Part shown: piece by piece, positions 30,651 to 39,130 of the stretch
How positions within the stretch are numbered: position 1 is the stretch's first letter
Layout of the letters: every line of letters begins with the position of its first letter
NCBI GenBank assembly: GCA_021843755.1
Contig: JAKBWB010000005.1
Coordinates: forward strand, 1 to 64,000
DNA length: 64,000 nt
Direction: 5' to 3'
From: Pseudomonadota bacterium
GTDB lineage: Bacteria; Pseudomonadota; Gammaproteobacteria; Steroidobacterales; Steroidobacteraceae
The notes under the pieces: generated by a model
Databases searched by the model: none
Told to the model about the DNA's origin: nothing
Seen by the model: the letters and a program-made list of their open reading frames with translations, nothing else
Position numbers and translations under genes: made by a program

Positions 30651-30842
30651 TTATTCCTGATCGGACTCGGCAGGCTTCTCGATTACGCGGCGTCCGCGAT
30701 AGAAGCCATCCGGCGTGATGCGATGACGCAGGTGAGTCTCGCCCGACTGCGGATCGGTCGAGAGCGCCGGCGCGGTAAGCCCGTCGTGGGAGCGGTGCAT
30801 GCCGCGCCTGGAAGGGGTCTTGCGGCTTTTCTGAACGGCCAT
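30651..30842 (-). CDS. rpmF: 50S ribosomal protein L32
   Basis: The 63-residue L32 begins [20 protein letters not shown], the conserved basic N-terminus of the family, and ends in [18 protein letters not shown]. It lacks the CxxC pairs of zinc-type L32, as usual in gammaproteobacteria. It lies between yceD and plsX in the conserved operon. Confidence 0.97.
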   Translation of the reverse strand: MAVQKSRKTPSRRGMHRSHDGLTAPALSTDPQSGETHLRHRITPDGFYRGRRVIEKPAESDQE

Positions 30843-30872
30843 AATGTCCTCATGCGCACGGGGCGCGGAAAC

Positions 30873-31394
30873 TCACTTTTTACTCAACAGCTTGCCCAGC
30901 GCGGCAAACGGCCGCTGCGTGACCGCCTCCGCCGGCGTCTCGTCCTCGTCCGCGCCTGCGTACGAAGCGGGCCCGCACGGGGTCTGCTCGCCGTGCAGCG
31001 GCACGATCGGCAAGCTCAATAACAGCTCCTCCTCGACCAGCTCGCCGACACTGACGTAACCGCCCGCCGCGAGCACCGGTTCGAGCGGTTCGGGCACGGC
31101 GGCGGTATCACCGGCGTCCTGGAGCAACGCCATGCGCACAGAACTGCTGACGGGCAGCGACACCGGCTGCATGCACCTCTGACAGCGCATGATTACCGTT
31201 CCGTGCATCACGACTTCCGCGGTCGCAGTGCCATCGCGACGCCCGAAACGCACAGTACCGGACACGTTGCCACCGACCTGATCGGCCCGGCTCGCCACAC
31301 GCGCCAGATCCTCGAGCGCAATGTCGAACTCGAACGCGGCCTCCCCGCGGGAAACCCGCTCGACCTCGAGCGGCTTGGACCAGGGCGGCGGCAT
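30873..31394 (-). CDS. yceD: YceD/DUF177 family protein (23S rRNA accumulation)
   Basis: YceD-type proteins are cotranscribed with rpmF and needed for 23S rRNA accumulation in some bacteria and plant plastids. The 173-residue version starts MPPPWSKPLEVERVSRGEAAF and contains the family CxxC in MRCQRCMQPVSLPV. The acidic segment GYVSVGELVEEELLLSLPIVPLH follows, and the tail is RPFAALGKLLSKK. A longer start at 31448 (MSRRGFDLPE) has an AAAGG ribosome-binding site and would add 18 residues. However, a near-consensus promoter lies inside that extension, so I prefer the shorter form with moderate certainty. Confidence 0.88.
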   Translation of the reverse strand: MPPPWSKPLEVERVSRGEAAFEFDIALEDLARVASRADQVGGNVSGTVRFGRRDGTATAEVVMHGTVIMRCQRCMQPVSLPVSSSVRMALLQDAGDTAAVPEPLEPVLAAGGYVSVGELVEEELLLSLPIVPLHGEQTPCGPASYAGADEDETPAEAVTQRPFAALGKLLSKK

Positions 31395-31403
31395 GGGGCG
31401 CGT

Positions 31404-31432
31404 ATAATAGGTATCCGACTCGGGCAAGTCAA
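31404..31432 (-). promoter_or_regulatory. Sigma70 promoter of yceD-rpmF-plsX-fabH
   Basis: On the minus strand TTGACT (31432-31427) and TATTAT (31409-31404) have an ideal 17-base spacer. The start point would be near 31397, only a few bases before the ATG at 31394, so the transcript would be almost leaderless. If translation instead starts at 31448, this promoter would lie inside the gene. Confidence 0.65.
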
Positions 31433-31493
31433 AGCCCCGCCTGCTCATTAAGCCTTTGTTTCCGGGAGCTGATTTGCCTCTTGCTGGGTACAT

Positions 31494-32072
31494 ATGCCTG
31501 AGATCATTCTCGCCTCCACGTCCTCTTACCGCCGCACACTGCTCGAGCGGCTGCGCGTGCCCTTCTCCACGGTGGCACCCGGGGTCCGCGAGGATGCCCG
31601 GGCCGGCGAGCTGCCGGCCGATCGCGCCGCGCGACTCTCGCTCGAGAAGGCTCAGGCGGTCGCCAAACTCCACCCCGACGCCGTGGTCATCGGCAGCGAC
31701 CAGGTCGCCGCCCACGAACAGCGCGTACTGCACAAGCCGCTCGATCCGGCCCGCTGCCGCGAGCAGCTGCGCGCTGTCAGCGGTGCGCGCGTGCGTTTTC
31801 ACACCGGCTGCGCCGTGCTCGCCGGGCGCGGCGCGATCCGGCTGATGCATCTGGATACCACAACGGTGGTATTCCGGCGCCTCGAGATGCAGGAGATCGA
31901 GCGCTACGTCGAGACCGAGCGAGCCCTCGACTGCGCCGGCGGCTTCCGGGCCGAGGGTCTCGGCATCGCACTGTTCGAGCGCATCGAGAGCATCGATCCG
32001 ACCGCCCTGATCGGTCTGCCGCTGATCTGGTTGGCCGAGGCCCTGCGGCGCGCGGGCTGCCGCGTGCCCTAG
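31494..32072 (+). CDS. Maf-like nucleotide pyrophosphatase (YceF type)
   Basis: Maf proteins hydrolyse non-canonical or modified nucleotides. The YceF subgroup, which sits next to the yceD-rpmF cluster in E. coli, prefers 7-methyl-GTP. The 192 residues start MPEIILASTSSYRRTLLERL with the SxSxRR nucleotide-binding motif, then EKAQAVA and the catalytic VVIGSDQVA. EIERYVETERALDCAGGFRAEGLG is the second conserved block. It is divergent from yceD, and its TAG overlaps the rluC stop on the other strand (CTAG at 32069-32072). Confidence 0.92.
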   Translation: MPEIILASTSSYRRTLLERLRVPFSTVAPGVREDARAGELPADRAARLSLEKAQAVAKLHPDAVVIGSDQVAAHEQRVLHKPLDPARCREQLRAVSGARVRFHTGCAVLAGRGAIRLMHLDTTTVVFRRLEMQEIERYVETERALDCAGGFRAEGLGIALFERIESIDPTALIGLPLIWLAEALRRAGCRVP

Positions 32073-33058
32073 GGCGCGAGCCGCTCCAGGACCGCGGCGA
32101 GATCCGGCGGCAGCGGCGCGCTGGCGCTGAAAGGCAACCCGCCGGGCCACTCGAAGCTGATGCTGTGGGCATGGAGAAACATCCGCTGCAGGCCTCGGGC
32201 ACGCAGCGCCGCATTGCAGAGCGCATCACCGTATTTCTCGTCCCCCGCCACGGGATGGCCCGCATAGGCGGCGTGCACGCGGATCTGATGAGTCCGGCCC
32301 GTGTGCAGCGTCACCTCCAGCAGGCTCACGGTGGGTGCACCGCGCGAGCGCGTACCGAACAGCTGTAAAGGCCGGAAATCGCTCGCCGACGGCTTGCCAC
32401 CGGCATCGACCCGCACGGTGCGCTCGCCGCCCACCCGGGTATCGGTCCGCAGCGGCACATCGATGCGCTTCTGGCCCAGCGCCCAGCGACCGGCAAGCAG
32501 CGCCAGATAGCGCTTCTGGCTGCGACCCTCGCGCAGCACCGCATGCGCCTCGCGCAGCGCCGCGGGTGTGCGCGCCACCAGCAGGCAGCCGCTGGTATCC
32601 CGATCGAGCCGATGAACCAGCTCGAGCGTTTCCCCGGGACGCAGCGCCCGCAGGGCCTCGATGATCCCGAATTGCACGCCGCTGCCCCCATGGACAGCCA
32701 GACCGGCGGGCTTGTCGAGAACCAGCAGCCGGGCGTCCTCGTGAATGATGGCCTGCCGAACGGCCTCGATCACGCCGCTGGACGGACTCGGGGTCCGCGG
32801 CTCGGCCAGGATGCGCACCGGCGGGATGCGCACCCGGTCGCCAGCGGCAAGCCGGGTCTGGGGCGTGACACGGCCGCCGTTGAGCCGCACCTCGCCCTTG
32901 CGAATGATCCGGAACACCCGGGCCCGCGGTACCCCGGGGAGCTGCTCGCCGAGGAATTTATCGAGCCTGAGCCCAGCCTCGTCCGCTGCCACGGCGACGT
33001 AGCGCACTCCCGTGCGCTCTTCGGTCCCCTTCTGCTCTTCCACGACCGTCTTTTCCAC
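32069..33058 (-). CDS. rluC: 23S rRNA pseudouridine synthase RluC
   Basis: RluC converts uridines 955, 2504 and 2580 of 23S rRNA in E. coli numbering. The 329 residues contain an N-terminal S4 domain (LRLDKFLGEQLPGVPRARVFR, with EVRLNGGRV). The synthase core has VHRLDRDTSGCLLVAR carrying the catalytic Asp, near 145. Family stretches RTDTRVGGERTVRV and TGRTHQIRVHAAYAGHPVAGDEKYG follow. Its position divergent from rne matches E. coli and Pseudomonas. Confidence 0.96.
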   Translation of the reverse strand: MEKTVVEEQKGTEERTGVRYVAVAADEAGLRLDKFLGEQLPGVPRARVFRIIRKGEVRLNGGRVTPQTRLAAGDRVRIPPVRILAEPRTPSPSSGVIEAVRQAIIHEDARLLVLDKPAGLAVHGGSGVQFGIIEALRALRPGETLELVHRLDRDTSGCLLVARTPAALREAHAVLREGRSQKRYLALLAGRWALGQKRIDVPLRTDTRVGGERTVRVDAGGKPSASDFRPLQLFGTRSRGAPTVSLLEVTLHTGRTHQIRVHAAYAGHPVAGDEKYGDALCNAALRARGLQRMFLHAHSISFEWPGGLPFSASAPLPPDLAAVLERLAP

Positions 33059-33091
33059 CCTAAGATACTGTTTCTACAGCAAACGTTGCAG

Positions 33092-33417
33092 TATACTCTG
33101 CGAGCCGTCCGAGAGTGGACGCGCCAATGGTTCGCGGCGCCAGGCGCCGTATGTTAGTTGGACCTCCCAAGTAGAGGCCATCGTATTGGGCCGACAAGAT
33201 CGCTGCCGGCGTCGAACCCCGCAACGGGTTCCCCGGACAGCGCCTCCGGTTGAGACCATCGAAGGATTTCCGGCACCCGGCCATGTCGTGGTGTGCATCG
33301 TGATCATCGAGGCTCGTGCTCACGCGCCGAGCCCCAGAATTCTTCGCTGCCGCGGTGCGCTTGCGCCGCGGCCTCCCGTGCGCTTGCCGGCCCCTCACCG
33401 TAAAACAGTAGGGGCAC
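33092..33417 (+). promoter_or_regulatory. Long rne 5' leader and rluC-rne divergent region
   Basis: The 359 bases between rluC and rne hold no gene. A -10-like TATACT at 33092-33097 could start rne transcription and leave a leader of about 310 bases; the palindromic AGTATACT could also serve rluC. Two hairpins are evident: 33135-33149 (CGGCGCC and GGCGCCG) and 33349-33372 (GCCGCGG and CCGCGGC). E. coli RNase E autoregulates through hairpins in a leader of similar length, so this is probably the feedback site. The AGGGG ribosome-binding site is at 33412-33416. Confidence 0.5.
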
Positions 33418-35892
33418 ATGAAAAGAATGCTCGTCAATGCGACTCAGGAAGAGGAGCTGAGGGTCGCTCTGGTCGATGGCCAGAAGCTCTTTGACCTGAG
33501 TATCGAGATTCCCTCCCGAGAACAGAAGAAGGCGAACGTTTACAAGGGCCGCATCTCCCGAATCGAACCCTCGCTGGAAGCCTGCTTCGTCGACTACGGA
33601 ACCGCCCGCCACGGCTTCCTGCCCTTGAAGGAAGTCACTCGCGACTATTTCCGCCACAGTCCCCAGGGCGGGCGGATGAATATCCGGGAACTGCTCGCCG
33701 AGGGCCAGGAGCTGATGGTCCAGGTCGAGAAAGAGGAGCGCGGCAACAAAGGGGCCGCGCTCACCACCTTCATCAGTCTCGCCGGCCGCTTCCTCGTGCT
33801 GATGCCGAACAATCCACGCGCCGGCGGGGTCTCGCGCCGTATCGAGGGCGAGGACCGTGATCAGATGCGCGAAGTCATGAGCCAGCTGCGCATTCCGGAG
33901 GGCATGGGCGCGATCGTGCGCACCGCCGGCGTCGGGCGCAGCGTCGAGGAGCTGCAATGGGACCTCGACAACCTCAAAGCGCAGTGGGACCAGATCACAG
34001 CCGCGGCCGAAGGGCGCACCGCGCCGTTCCTGGTCTACCGGGAAAGCGACGCGGTCACGCGCGCCCTGCGCGACTATCTGTCCGATGACATCGGGGAGGT
34101 GCTGGTCGACGATGCGGCCGCATTCGAGAAGGCCCAGGAATACATGCAGCGGTTCATGCCGGCCGACGTCCAGCGGCGACTGAAGCGCTACACCGACGAC
34201 ATCGCGCTGTTCACGCGCTTCCAGATCGAGAGCCAGATCGAATCGGCGTATGCCCACAAGGTGCAGCTGCCCTCCGGCGGCAGCATCGTCATCGACTATA
34301 CCGAGGCCCTGGTCTCGATCGACATCAACTCGGCGCGCGCCACCAAGGGCAGCGACATCGAAGCGACCGCGCTCAACACCAATCTCGAGGCGGCCGAGGA
34401 GATCGCCCGGCAGCTGCGCATCCGCGACATCGGCGGCCTGATCGTCATCGACTTCATCGACATGGAGTTGAGCAAGAACCAGCGCGAGGTCGAGGATCGG
34501 CTGCGCGATGCGATGCGCATGGATCGCGCGCGCATTCAGATCGGCAAGCTCTCGCGCTTCGGGCTGCTGGAGATGTCGCGCCAGCGCCTGCGGCCCTCGC
34601 TCGGGGAGTCGAGCCACATCGTCTGCCCGCGCTGCCTCGGCATCGGCAGCATCCGCAGCGTCGAGTCGATGGCGCTGGCGGTCCTGCGCCTGATCGGCGA
34701 GGAGCTGCGCAAGGAGCGCACCACGAAGATCATCGCCCAACTGCCGGTGGACGTGGCGACGTTCCTGTTCAATGAAAAGCGCGAATGGCTGCGCACCCTC
34801 GAGAGCAAGACCGAGGCGGAGCTGCTCATCGTGCCCAATCCGCACATCCAGACACCGGAGTACTCGATCAAGCGCGTGCGGGATGACGAAGCGGAGCTGC
34901 CCGAGAACCGCCAGACGAGCTATCTCATTCCCTCGCCCCCCGAGGCGCTCGAGCCGGGCAGCTCGCGCGAGAAGCGTCCGGCGGCGGAAGTCGCCGCGGT
35001 GGCCCCGATTCTTCCGCCGACACCGGCGCCCATCACCGTGTCGGCCTCGGCACCGAATACGCCTGCGACCGCCGCGCCTTCCGGCACAGGACTGTGGTCA
35101 CGCTTGAAGGGGCTGTTCTCACCCGCCGTCCGAGAGGCCTCTCCCGAAACCGAGCCCGAGCCCCGCCCCGAAGCGGCGCCGCGCACTCCACAGCATCACG
35201 TCGAGCGTACACGTGACGGACGACGCGACCACGGCCACCAGGGTCGCCGAGGTGAAAGAAACCGCCGCCCGCAGGGCGAGCGCCGCAGCGCGGAGTTTCG
35301 CGGCCGAGATCCCTCCGAGCGCCCCCCTCGCAACCGGGAACGCGAGCCCGAGCGCAGACCGCCGCAGCCGAGCGTCGAGGGAGCGCCCGCCGCGCCGCAT
35401 GCAGAGTCGACAACTCCTGAAAATGGCGCACGCCCACAGTCGGAGCGTGGCGAGCGTCGTGGCCGGCGTCGCGGCCGACGCGGTGGCCGGCGCGGCAGTG
35501 GCGGATCGCGTGAGCACGCCGCCGGCGAGACGGCAGCGGGAAGCAACCTGGACGCGCCGCACACCACCGCCGCCGAACCGGCCCAGAGCGACAGGAACAC
35601 AGGCCAGCGGGAAGCTGCACCGGCCGACCGACCGGCCCGCGCCAACTCGACGCCTCAACAGTCCCTCGCGCTGCGCGAACCGCCTGCGGCCAGCCCGTCC
35701 CCTGCCCCAGTCCCGGCCCCGGTACGACATGAGGTGTCTGAGCCGCGCCATGAGACGCCCCCGGCGCCCTTGGCCCACTTCGAGCCTTCAGCATCTGCGC
35801 CAACGGCCGGTCCGCAGACCAAACCGTATGTGGTGTGGTCCTCGGCGCCGCCTGAACGGACACCCGGCGGAGTCACCGGCTCGGAAGAGTAA
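33418..35892 (+). CDS. rne: Ribonuclease E
   Basis: RNase E is the essential endonuclease that initiates mRNA decay and matures rRNA and tRNA. The 824-residue protein starts [21 protein letters not shown] and has an S1 domain (about 35-125). The DNase I-like catalytic domain carries metal-binding D302 and D345, and the zinc link CPRCLGIG lies near 403. After about 515 the protein is disordered, rich in Pro, Arg, Glu and Ala, with Arg-rich RNA-binding stretches ([17 protein letters not shown]). It ends [11 protein letters not shown]-like, close to the PNPase-binding tail of E. coli. The scaffold is shorter than in E. coli (1061 residues). Confidence 0.97.
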   Translation: MKRMLVNATQEEELRVALVDGQKLFDLSIEIPSREQKKANVYKGRISRIEPSLEACFVDYGTARHGFLPLKEVTRDYFRHSPQGGRMNIRELLAEGQELMVQVEKEERGNKGAALTTFISLAGRFLVLMPNNPRAGGVSRRIEGEDRDQMREVMSQLRIPEGMGAIVRTAGVGRSVEELQWDLDNLKAQWDQITAAAEGRTAPFLVYRESDAVTRALRDYLSDDIGEVLVDDAAAFEKAQEYMQRFMPADVQRRLKRYTDDIALFTRFQIESQIESAYAHKVQLPSGGSIVIDYTEALVSIDINSARATKGSDIEATALNTNLEAAEEIARQLRIRDIGGLIVIDFIDMELSKNQREVEDRLRDAMRMDRARIQIGKLSRFGLLEMSRQRLRPSLGESSHIVCPRCLGIGSIRSVESMALAVLRLIGEELRKERTTKIIAQLPVDVATFLFNEKREWLRTLESKTEAELLIVPNPHIQTPEYSIKRVRDDEAELPENRQTSYLIPSPPEALEPGSSREKRPAAEVAAVAPILPPTPAPITVSASAPNTPATAAPSGTGLWSRLKGLFSPAVREASPETEPEPRPEAAPRTPQHHVERTRDGRRDHGHQGRRGERNRRPQGERRSAEFRGRDPSERPPRNREREPERRPPQPSVEGAPAAPHAESTTPENGARPQSERGERRGRRRGRRGGRRGSGGSREHAAGETAAGSNLDAPHTTAAEPAQSDRNTGQREAAPADRPARANSTPQQSLALREPPAASPSPAPVPAPVRHEVSEPRHETPPAPLAHFEPSASAPTAGPQTKPYVVWSSAPPERTPGGVTGSEE

Positions 35893-35898
35893 GACGGA

Positions 35899-36420
35899 TC
35901 AGCCGGCGCGCGGGATGCGCGCCGGCGGCCGAACCGCTCCGGCACGCAGCGCCTCGCACAGTCCGCGCGAGGCCGCTTCGATCAGATCGAGCACGTACTC
36001 GAAGCCATTCCCGCCGCCATAGTAGGGATCGGGCACCTCGCGGGTTCCGACCTCCGGCGCGTATTCGAGGAACAGCCCCAGCCGATCCTGGGCCGCGGTG
36101 GGCGCCCGCCGTTCCAGGGTGCGCAGATTCTGGCGATCCATCGCGAGGATGAGATCGAATGTCTCGAAGTCGCGTGGCTCGACCACTCGTGCACGCAGAC
36201 TCGAGAGGTCGTAACCGCGGCGCGCGGCCGCCTCGCGTGTGCGCCGGTCCGGCGGCTCCCCGACGTGATAGCCGGCCGTGCCGGCCGAGTCGACCGTCAG
36301 GGTCAGCTCCGGCAGCTCCCGTGCCGAAATGGCGCGAAAGACACCCTCGGCCGTCGGCGAGCGGCAGATGTTTCCCAGACAGACGAAAAGAATTCGCACG
36401 CGGCTCTGGCGATCGGACAC
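35899..36420 (-). CDS. Low-molecular-weight protein-tyrosine phosphatase
   Basis: This 173-residue LMW-PTP dephosphorylates phosphotyrosine. The P-loop is at the start, VRILFVCLGNICRSPTAEG (C-x5-R-S), and the general-acid loop PDPYYGGGNGFEYVLDLIEAA is near 130-150. Relatives act either on tyrosine kinases of exopolysaccharide export (Wzb) or as general phosphatases. No kinase or export genes are nearby, so the target is unknown. It follows the glycine-zipper lipoprotein gene with no gap (stop at 36421, start at 36420) and is convergent with rne. Confidence 0.93.
   Translation of the reverse strand: MSDRQSRVRILFVCLGNICRSPTAEGVFRAISARELPELTLTVDSAGTAGYHVGEPPDRRTREAAARRGYDLSSLRARVVEPRDFETFDLILAMDRQNLRTLERRAPTAAQDRLGLFLEYAPEVGTREVPDPYYGGGNGFEYVLDLIEAASRGLCEALRAGAVRPPARIPRAG
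35902..35926. terminator. Hairpin at the rne/phosphatase convergent junction
   Basis: A perfect 10-base stem (GCCGGCGCGC at 35902-35911, GCGCGCCGGC at 35917-35926) with loop GGGAT lies 10 bases past the rne stop. On the other strand it lies inside the last codons of the phosphatase gene. There is no T tract; it could slow or end both convergent transcripts. Confidence 0.4.
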
Positions 36421-36996
36421 TCAGCGTACGCTATAGCCGCGAGCCTGGAGACAGGCGCTGACCGCCTGGCGAAAATTCCGGGCCTTGTAATCGAGTTCAC
36501 GTTGCTGCGCCCGAACCTCGGCCTGTACGGCGCCGGCACTCTCGGCATTCGTCTGGGCATTGGCCTGGTCGGCGGCATTGCCGATCATCGCCCCGGTCAC
36601 GGCGCCGAACATGGCCCCCTCACCCTGATCCCACGGATTGGAAATCGCCGCACCGAACAATGCCCCCGCAACCGCGCCGATGGCGGTATCGGTGCCCGGC
36701 GGCGGACCCTGCACCGCGACACGATCATAAATCGGTACGCCCGGCGCGCTGGGATCGAAGCCCGTCTGGTGCACGGCCCAGACGGTGCATTGATAGCGGT
36801 CACGCCGCTGCTGCGCGGGAGACTGGTTATGCATGGGATACGCATAGACCGTCGTGTTCGGAGGACGCACGTACGCCACGGGCACCGGCTGGGGCTGCGG
36901 CTGCAGCGTCGCACATCCTGCCAGCGCCGCCAAGCTGCAGCACACGGCCCCCAGAGCGGCGGCCCGCCACAACCGCGGTGACTTCGGCACTTGCAT
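36421..36996 (-). CDS. Glycine-zipper lipoprotein
   Basis: This 191-residue protein starts MQVPKSPRLWRAAALGAVCC and has a lipobox LAGC near residue 26. A Pro/Gln-rich linker follows (ATLQPQPQPVPVAYVRPP), then RRDRYQCTVWAVHQTGFDPSAPG. A glycine zipper (TAIGAVAGALFGAAISNPWDQGEGAMFGAVTGAMIG) follows, and the C-terminus has Cys in VSACLQARGYSVR. Glycine-zipper lipoproteins of the YMGG/OmpA-like group sit in the outer membrane; the role is unknown. I chose the ATG at 36996 for its AGGTGA ribosome-binding site; an ATG at 37009-37011 adds five residues. A 160-base gap from kdsB suggests its own promoter. Confidence 0.85.
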   Translation of the reverse strand: MQVPKSPRLWRAAALGAVCCSLAALAGCATLQPQPQPVPVAYVRPPNTTVYAYPMHNQSPAQQRRDRYQCTVWAVHQTGFDPSAPGVPIYDRVAVQGPPPGTDTAIGAVAGALFGAAISNPWDQGEGAMFGAVTGAMIGNAADQANAQTNAESAGAVQAEVRAQQRELDYKARNFRQAVSACLQARGYSVR

Positions 36997-37156
36997 GATC
37001 TCACCTGACATATGTCGTACGCTCGAGTCGGGTCGGTTGGCGCCGACCGGAACGTCCTTCCTCATTGGGGGTTGACGCCTCCGGCCCAGATGAAGTTCCT
37101 CGCCCGCACATTCCGCTCGAGCGGCTCACGATAGCACAGGTCGCAGCACGGGCCGC

Positions 37157-37903
37157 TCAGCCGATCAGCGCGGCGATCCGCCGCAGATCCTCCGGGGTAT
37201 TGACGTCCGGTCCCGGCGGCTCACAGGCCTCGGCCACCTGAATGACCAGACCGTGCTCGAGCGCGCGCAACTGCTCGAGCTTCTCCGCACGCTCGAGCGG
37301 GGTCGGCGCCAGGCCGGTCAGCCTGCGCAACGCCGCGACCCGATAGGCGTAGATGCCCACGTGGCGCCGCGCTCCCTCGAAGCTGCGCCCACCCGGCGCG
37401 CCATCGCGGTGCAACGGAATCGGCGCACGCGAGAAATACAATGCCCGCCCCCGCCGGTCCGTGACGACCTTGACGGCATTCGGATCGAGAAACTCCTCCG
37501 GGGAGACGATGGCGGTCGAGAGTGTGGCGACGGCCGCTTCCGCGCAGGCCGTGAGCAGCGCCGCGACCTGCGCGATGTTCGCCGGCGGTATCAGCGGCTC
37601 ATCACCCTGTACGTTCACGACGATATCGGTATCCGCCCAACCCTCGATCGCGGCCAACTCCGCGATCCGGTCGGTCCCGGAGGCATGCCGGGCGGAGGTC
37701 AGGCGCGCTACGGCGCCGAAGGCGCGCGCCGCCGCCGCGATCCGCTCGTCGTCGGTCGCGATCGACACATCGGCGCCGCCCGCCGCGCAGGCCTTCTCGT
37801 ACACCCACTGCAGCATCGGCTTGCCGCCGAGATCGGCGAGCGCCTTGTCCGGCAGGCGGCTCGAGCCGGCCCGGGCCGGGATGGCGACGTGAAACGCGCC
37901 CAA
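37157..37903 (-). CDS. kdsB: 3-deoxy-manno-octulosonate cytidylyltransferase
   Basis: KdsB activates Kdo as CMP-Kdo for LPS inner core synthesis. The 248 residues start FHVAIPARAGSSRLPDKAL (nucleotide-binding signature), with DIVVNVQGDEPLIPP near 95-110 and YFSRAPIPLHRDG near 165. It lies 6 bases after the Trm112-like gene, in the operon with lpxK and msbA. Confidence 0.97.
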   Translation of the reverse strand: MGAFHVAIPARAGSSRLPDKALADLGGKPMLQWVYEKACAAGGADVSIATDDERIAAAARAFGAVARLTSARHASGTDRIAELAAIEGWADTDIVVNVQGDEPLIPPANIAQVAALLTACAEAAVATLSTAIVSPEEFLDPNAVKVVTDRRGRALYFSRAPIPLHRDGAPGGRSFEGARRHVGIYAYRVAALRRLTGLAPTPLERAEKLEQLRALEHGLVIQVAEACEPPGPDVNTPEDLRRIAALIG

Positions 37904-37909
37904 TGCCGT

Positions 37910-38098
37910 TCAGTGCTCGAGCAGAGGGTCGTCGCTGGCCAGCTGGCGCGCCTCCTCCTCGAGCATGACCGGTACGCCATCGCGCACCGGATAGGCCAGC
38001 CGGTCCAGGCGGCAGACCAACACACCGGCCTCGCGCCGGTAGATCAGCGTGCCCTTGCAGATGGGACAGGCGAGTATCTCGAGCAGACGGGCGTCCAC
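37910..38098 (-). CDS. Trm112 family zinc-ribbon-like protein (YcaR)
   Basis: The 62-residue protein [22 protein letters not shown] matches the Trm112/YcaR family. These small proteins activate methyltransferases in eukaryotes and archaea. The first zinc pair is CPICKG; the second part has only [21 protein letters not shown], with one Cys, as is common in bacterial members. Its position between lpxK and kdsB is conserved, but its bacterial role is unknown. Confidence 0.93.
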   Translation of the reverse strand: MDARLLEILACPICKGTLIYRREAGVLVCRLDRLAYPVRDGVPVMLEEEARQLASDDPLLEH

Positions 38099-38101
38099 CA
38101 G

Positions 38102-39124
38102 CTAACCTCCGCGGGAACCTTCGAACGAATCGATCGTGCGCATCAGCCGCTCGATCAGCCGAGCGGCCTCGCTTTCGCCGAAGGAAGCCTCGACGGGCAC
38201 GAACCACAGCCGGCTGTCGGCCAGGTGGGCACATTTTACGGCATCCTTCTCCGTCATGAGCACCGCTCGAGTGTCGCGGAAATCCAGATCGGCGGCCCCG
38301 AGCGGCCGGTGGTCGGGAAAGGGATGCTCGATGAGCGTGAGGCCCCGGGCGCGCAGGTCCCGAAAGAAGCGCTGGGGATTGCCGATACCGGCGACCGCAT
38401 GCACGGGCGTGCCCCGGAAGGCCTCGAGGTCGCGCCGCCCGGCGCCGCACACCGCCTGCGCCGCCCCCGGCTGCAAGTCCATCCGCAACACCAGCGCCGG
38501 GTAGTGCCGCTCGGCACTGCGCAGCGAGGGGTGCTCCGAAGCGCCGTTGATCACCAGCACGTCGGCGGCCGCGAGCCGCTCGAGCGGCTCGCGCAGAGGT
38601 CCGGCCGGCAACAGCCTGCCGTTGCCGAACCCGCGCGCGCCGTCGGCCACGACGACGGCGCAATCGCGCGCCAGGGCCAGATTCTGCAAGCCGTCGTCCG
38701 CGACGATGACCTGCGCCCCGCGCGCCAGCACGGCGCGCGCAGCCTCCACCCGATCGCGGCCGACCGCCGTGACACAGCCGCTGCGCCGATACAGAATCAG
38801 CGGCTCGTCGCCGACCTCGCGCCAATCCGACTCCGCCGACAGCACACGCACCGCGCCGGTCGCTGCGCCGTAGCCGCGCGAGATCAATCCCACCGTCCGC
38901 TCGCGCCGCCTCAGCGCCTTGGCGATCCAAACCGCAAGGGGGGTCTTGCCGGTGCCGCCGACCGTCAGGTTGCCGACCACGATGATCGGCGCGGCCAGCC
39001 GCTCGGGTGGCCGCGCACGCGCCCGCCGACGACCCTCGGCGATACCGTACAGCCATGCCAGCGGCAACAGCCCCGGGACCGAGCGCCGGGACTCGTACCA
39101 GCGGCGGTTGAGCCATTGCTCCAT
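38102..39124 (-). CDS. lpxK: Tetraacyldisaccharide 4'-kinase
   Basis: LpxK adds the 4'-phosphate of lipid A at the inner membrane. The 340 residues have an N-terminal membrane-associated helix (LLPLAWLYGIAEGRRRAR). The unusual P-loop VVGNLTVGGTGKTPLAVWIA is near 50-70, and DDGLQNLALARDCAVVVADG is near 140-160. It lies 6 bases after msbA. The MsbA substrate is built by the same pathway, so the operon couples lipid A synthesis with export. Confidence 0.97.
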   Translation of the reverse strand: MEQWLNRRWYESRRSVPGLLPLAWLYGIAEGRRRARARPPERLAAPIIVVGNLTVGGTGKTPLAVWIAKALRRRERTVGLISRGYGAATGAVRVLSAESDWREVGDEPLILYRRSGCVTAVGRDRVEAARAVLARGAQVIVADDGLQNLALARDCAVVVADGARGFGNGRLLPAGPLREPLERLAAADVLVINGASEHPSLRSAERHYPALVLRMDLQPGAAQAVCGAGRRDLEAFRGTPVHAVAGIGNPQRFFRDLRARGLTLIEHPFPDHRPLGAADLDFRDTRAVLMTEKDAVKCAHLADSRLWFVPVEASFGESEAARLIERLMRTIDSFEGSRGG

Positions 39125-39130
39125 CGCGCC

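Noticed and set aside
33070-33097. A confident sigma70 promoter for rne
   Set aside because: TATACT at 33092 is a fair -10, but no acceptable -35 lies at 16-18 bases; left as a possibility in the leader entry.
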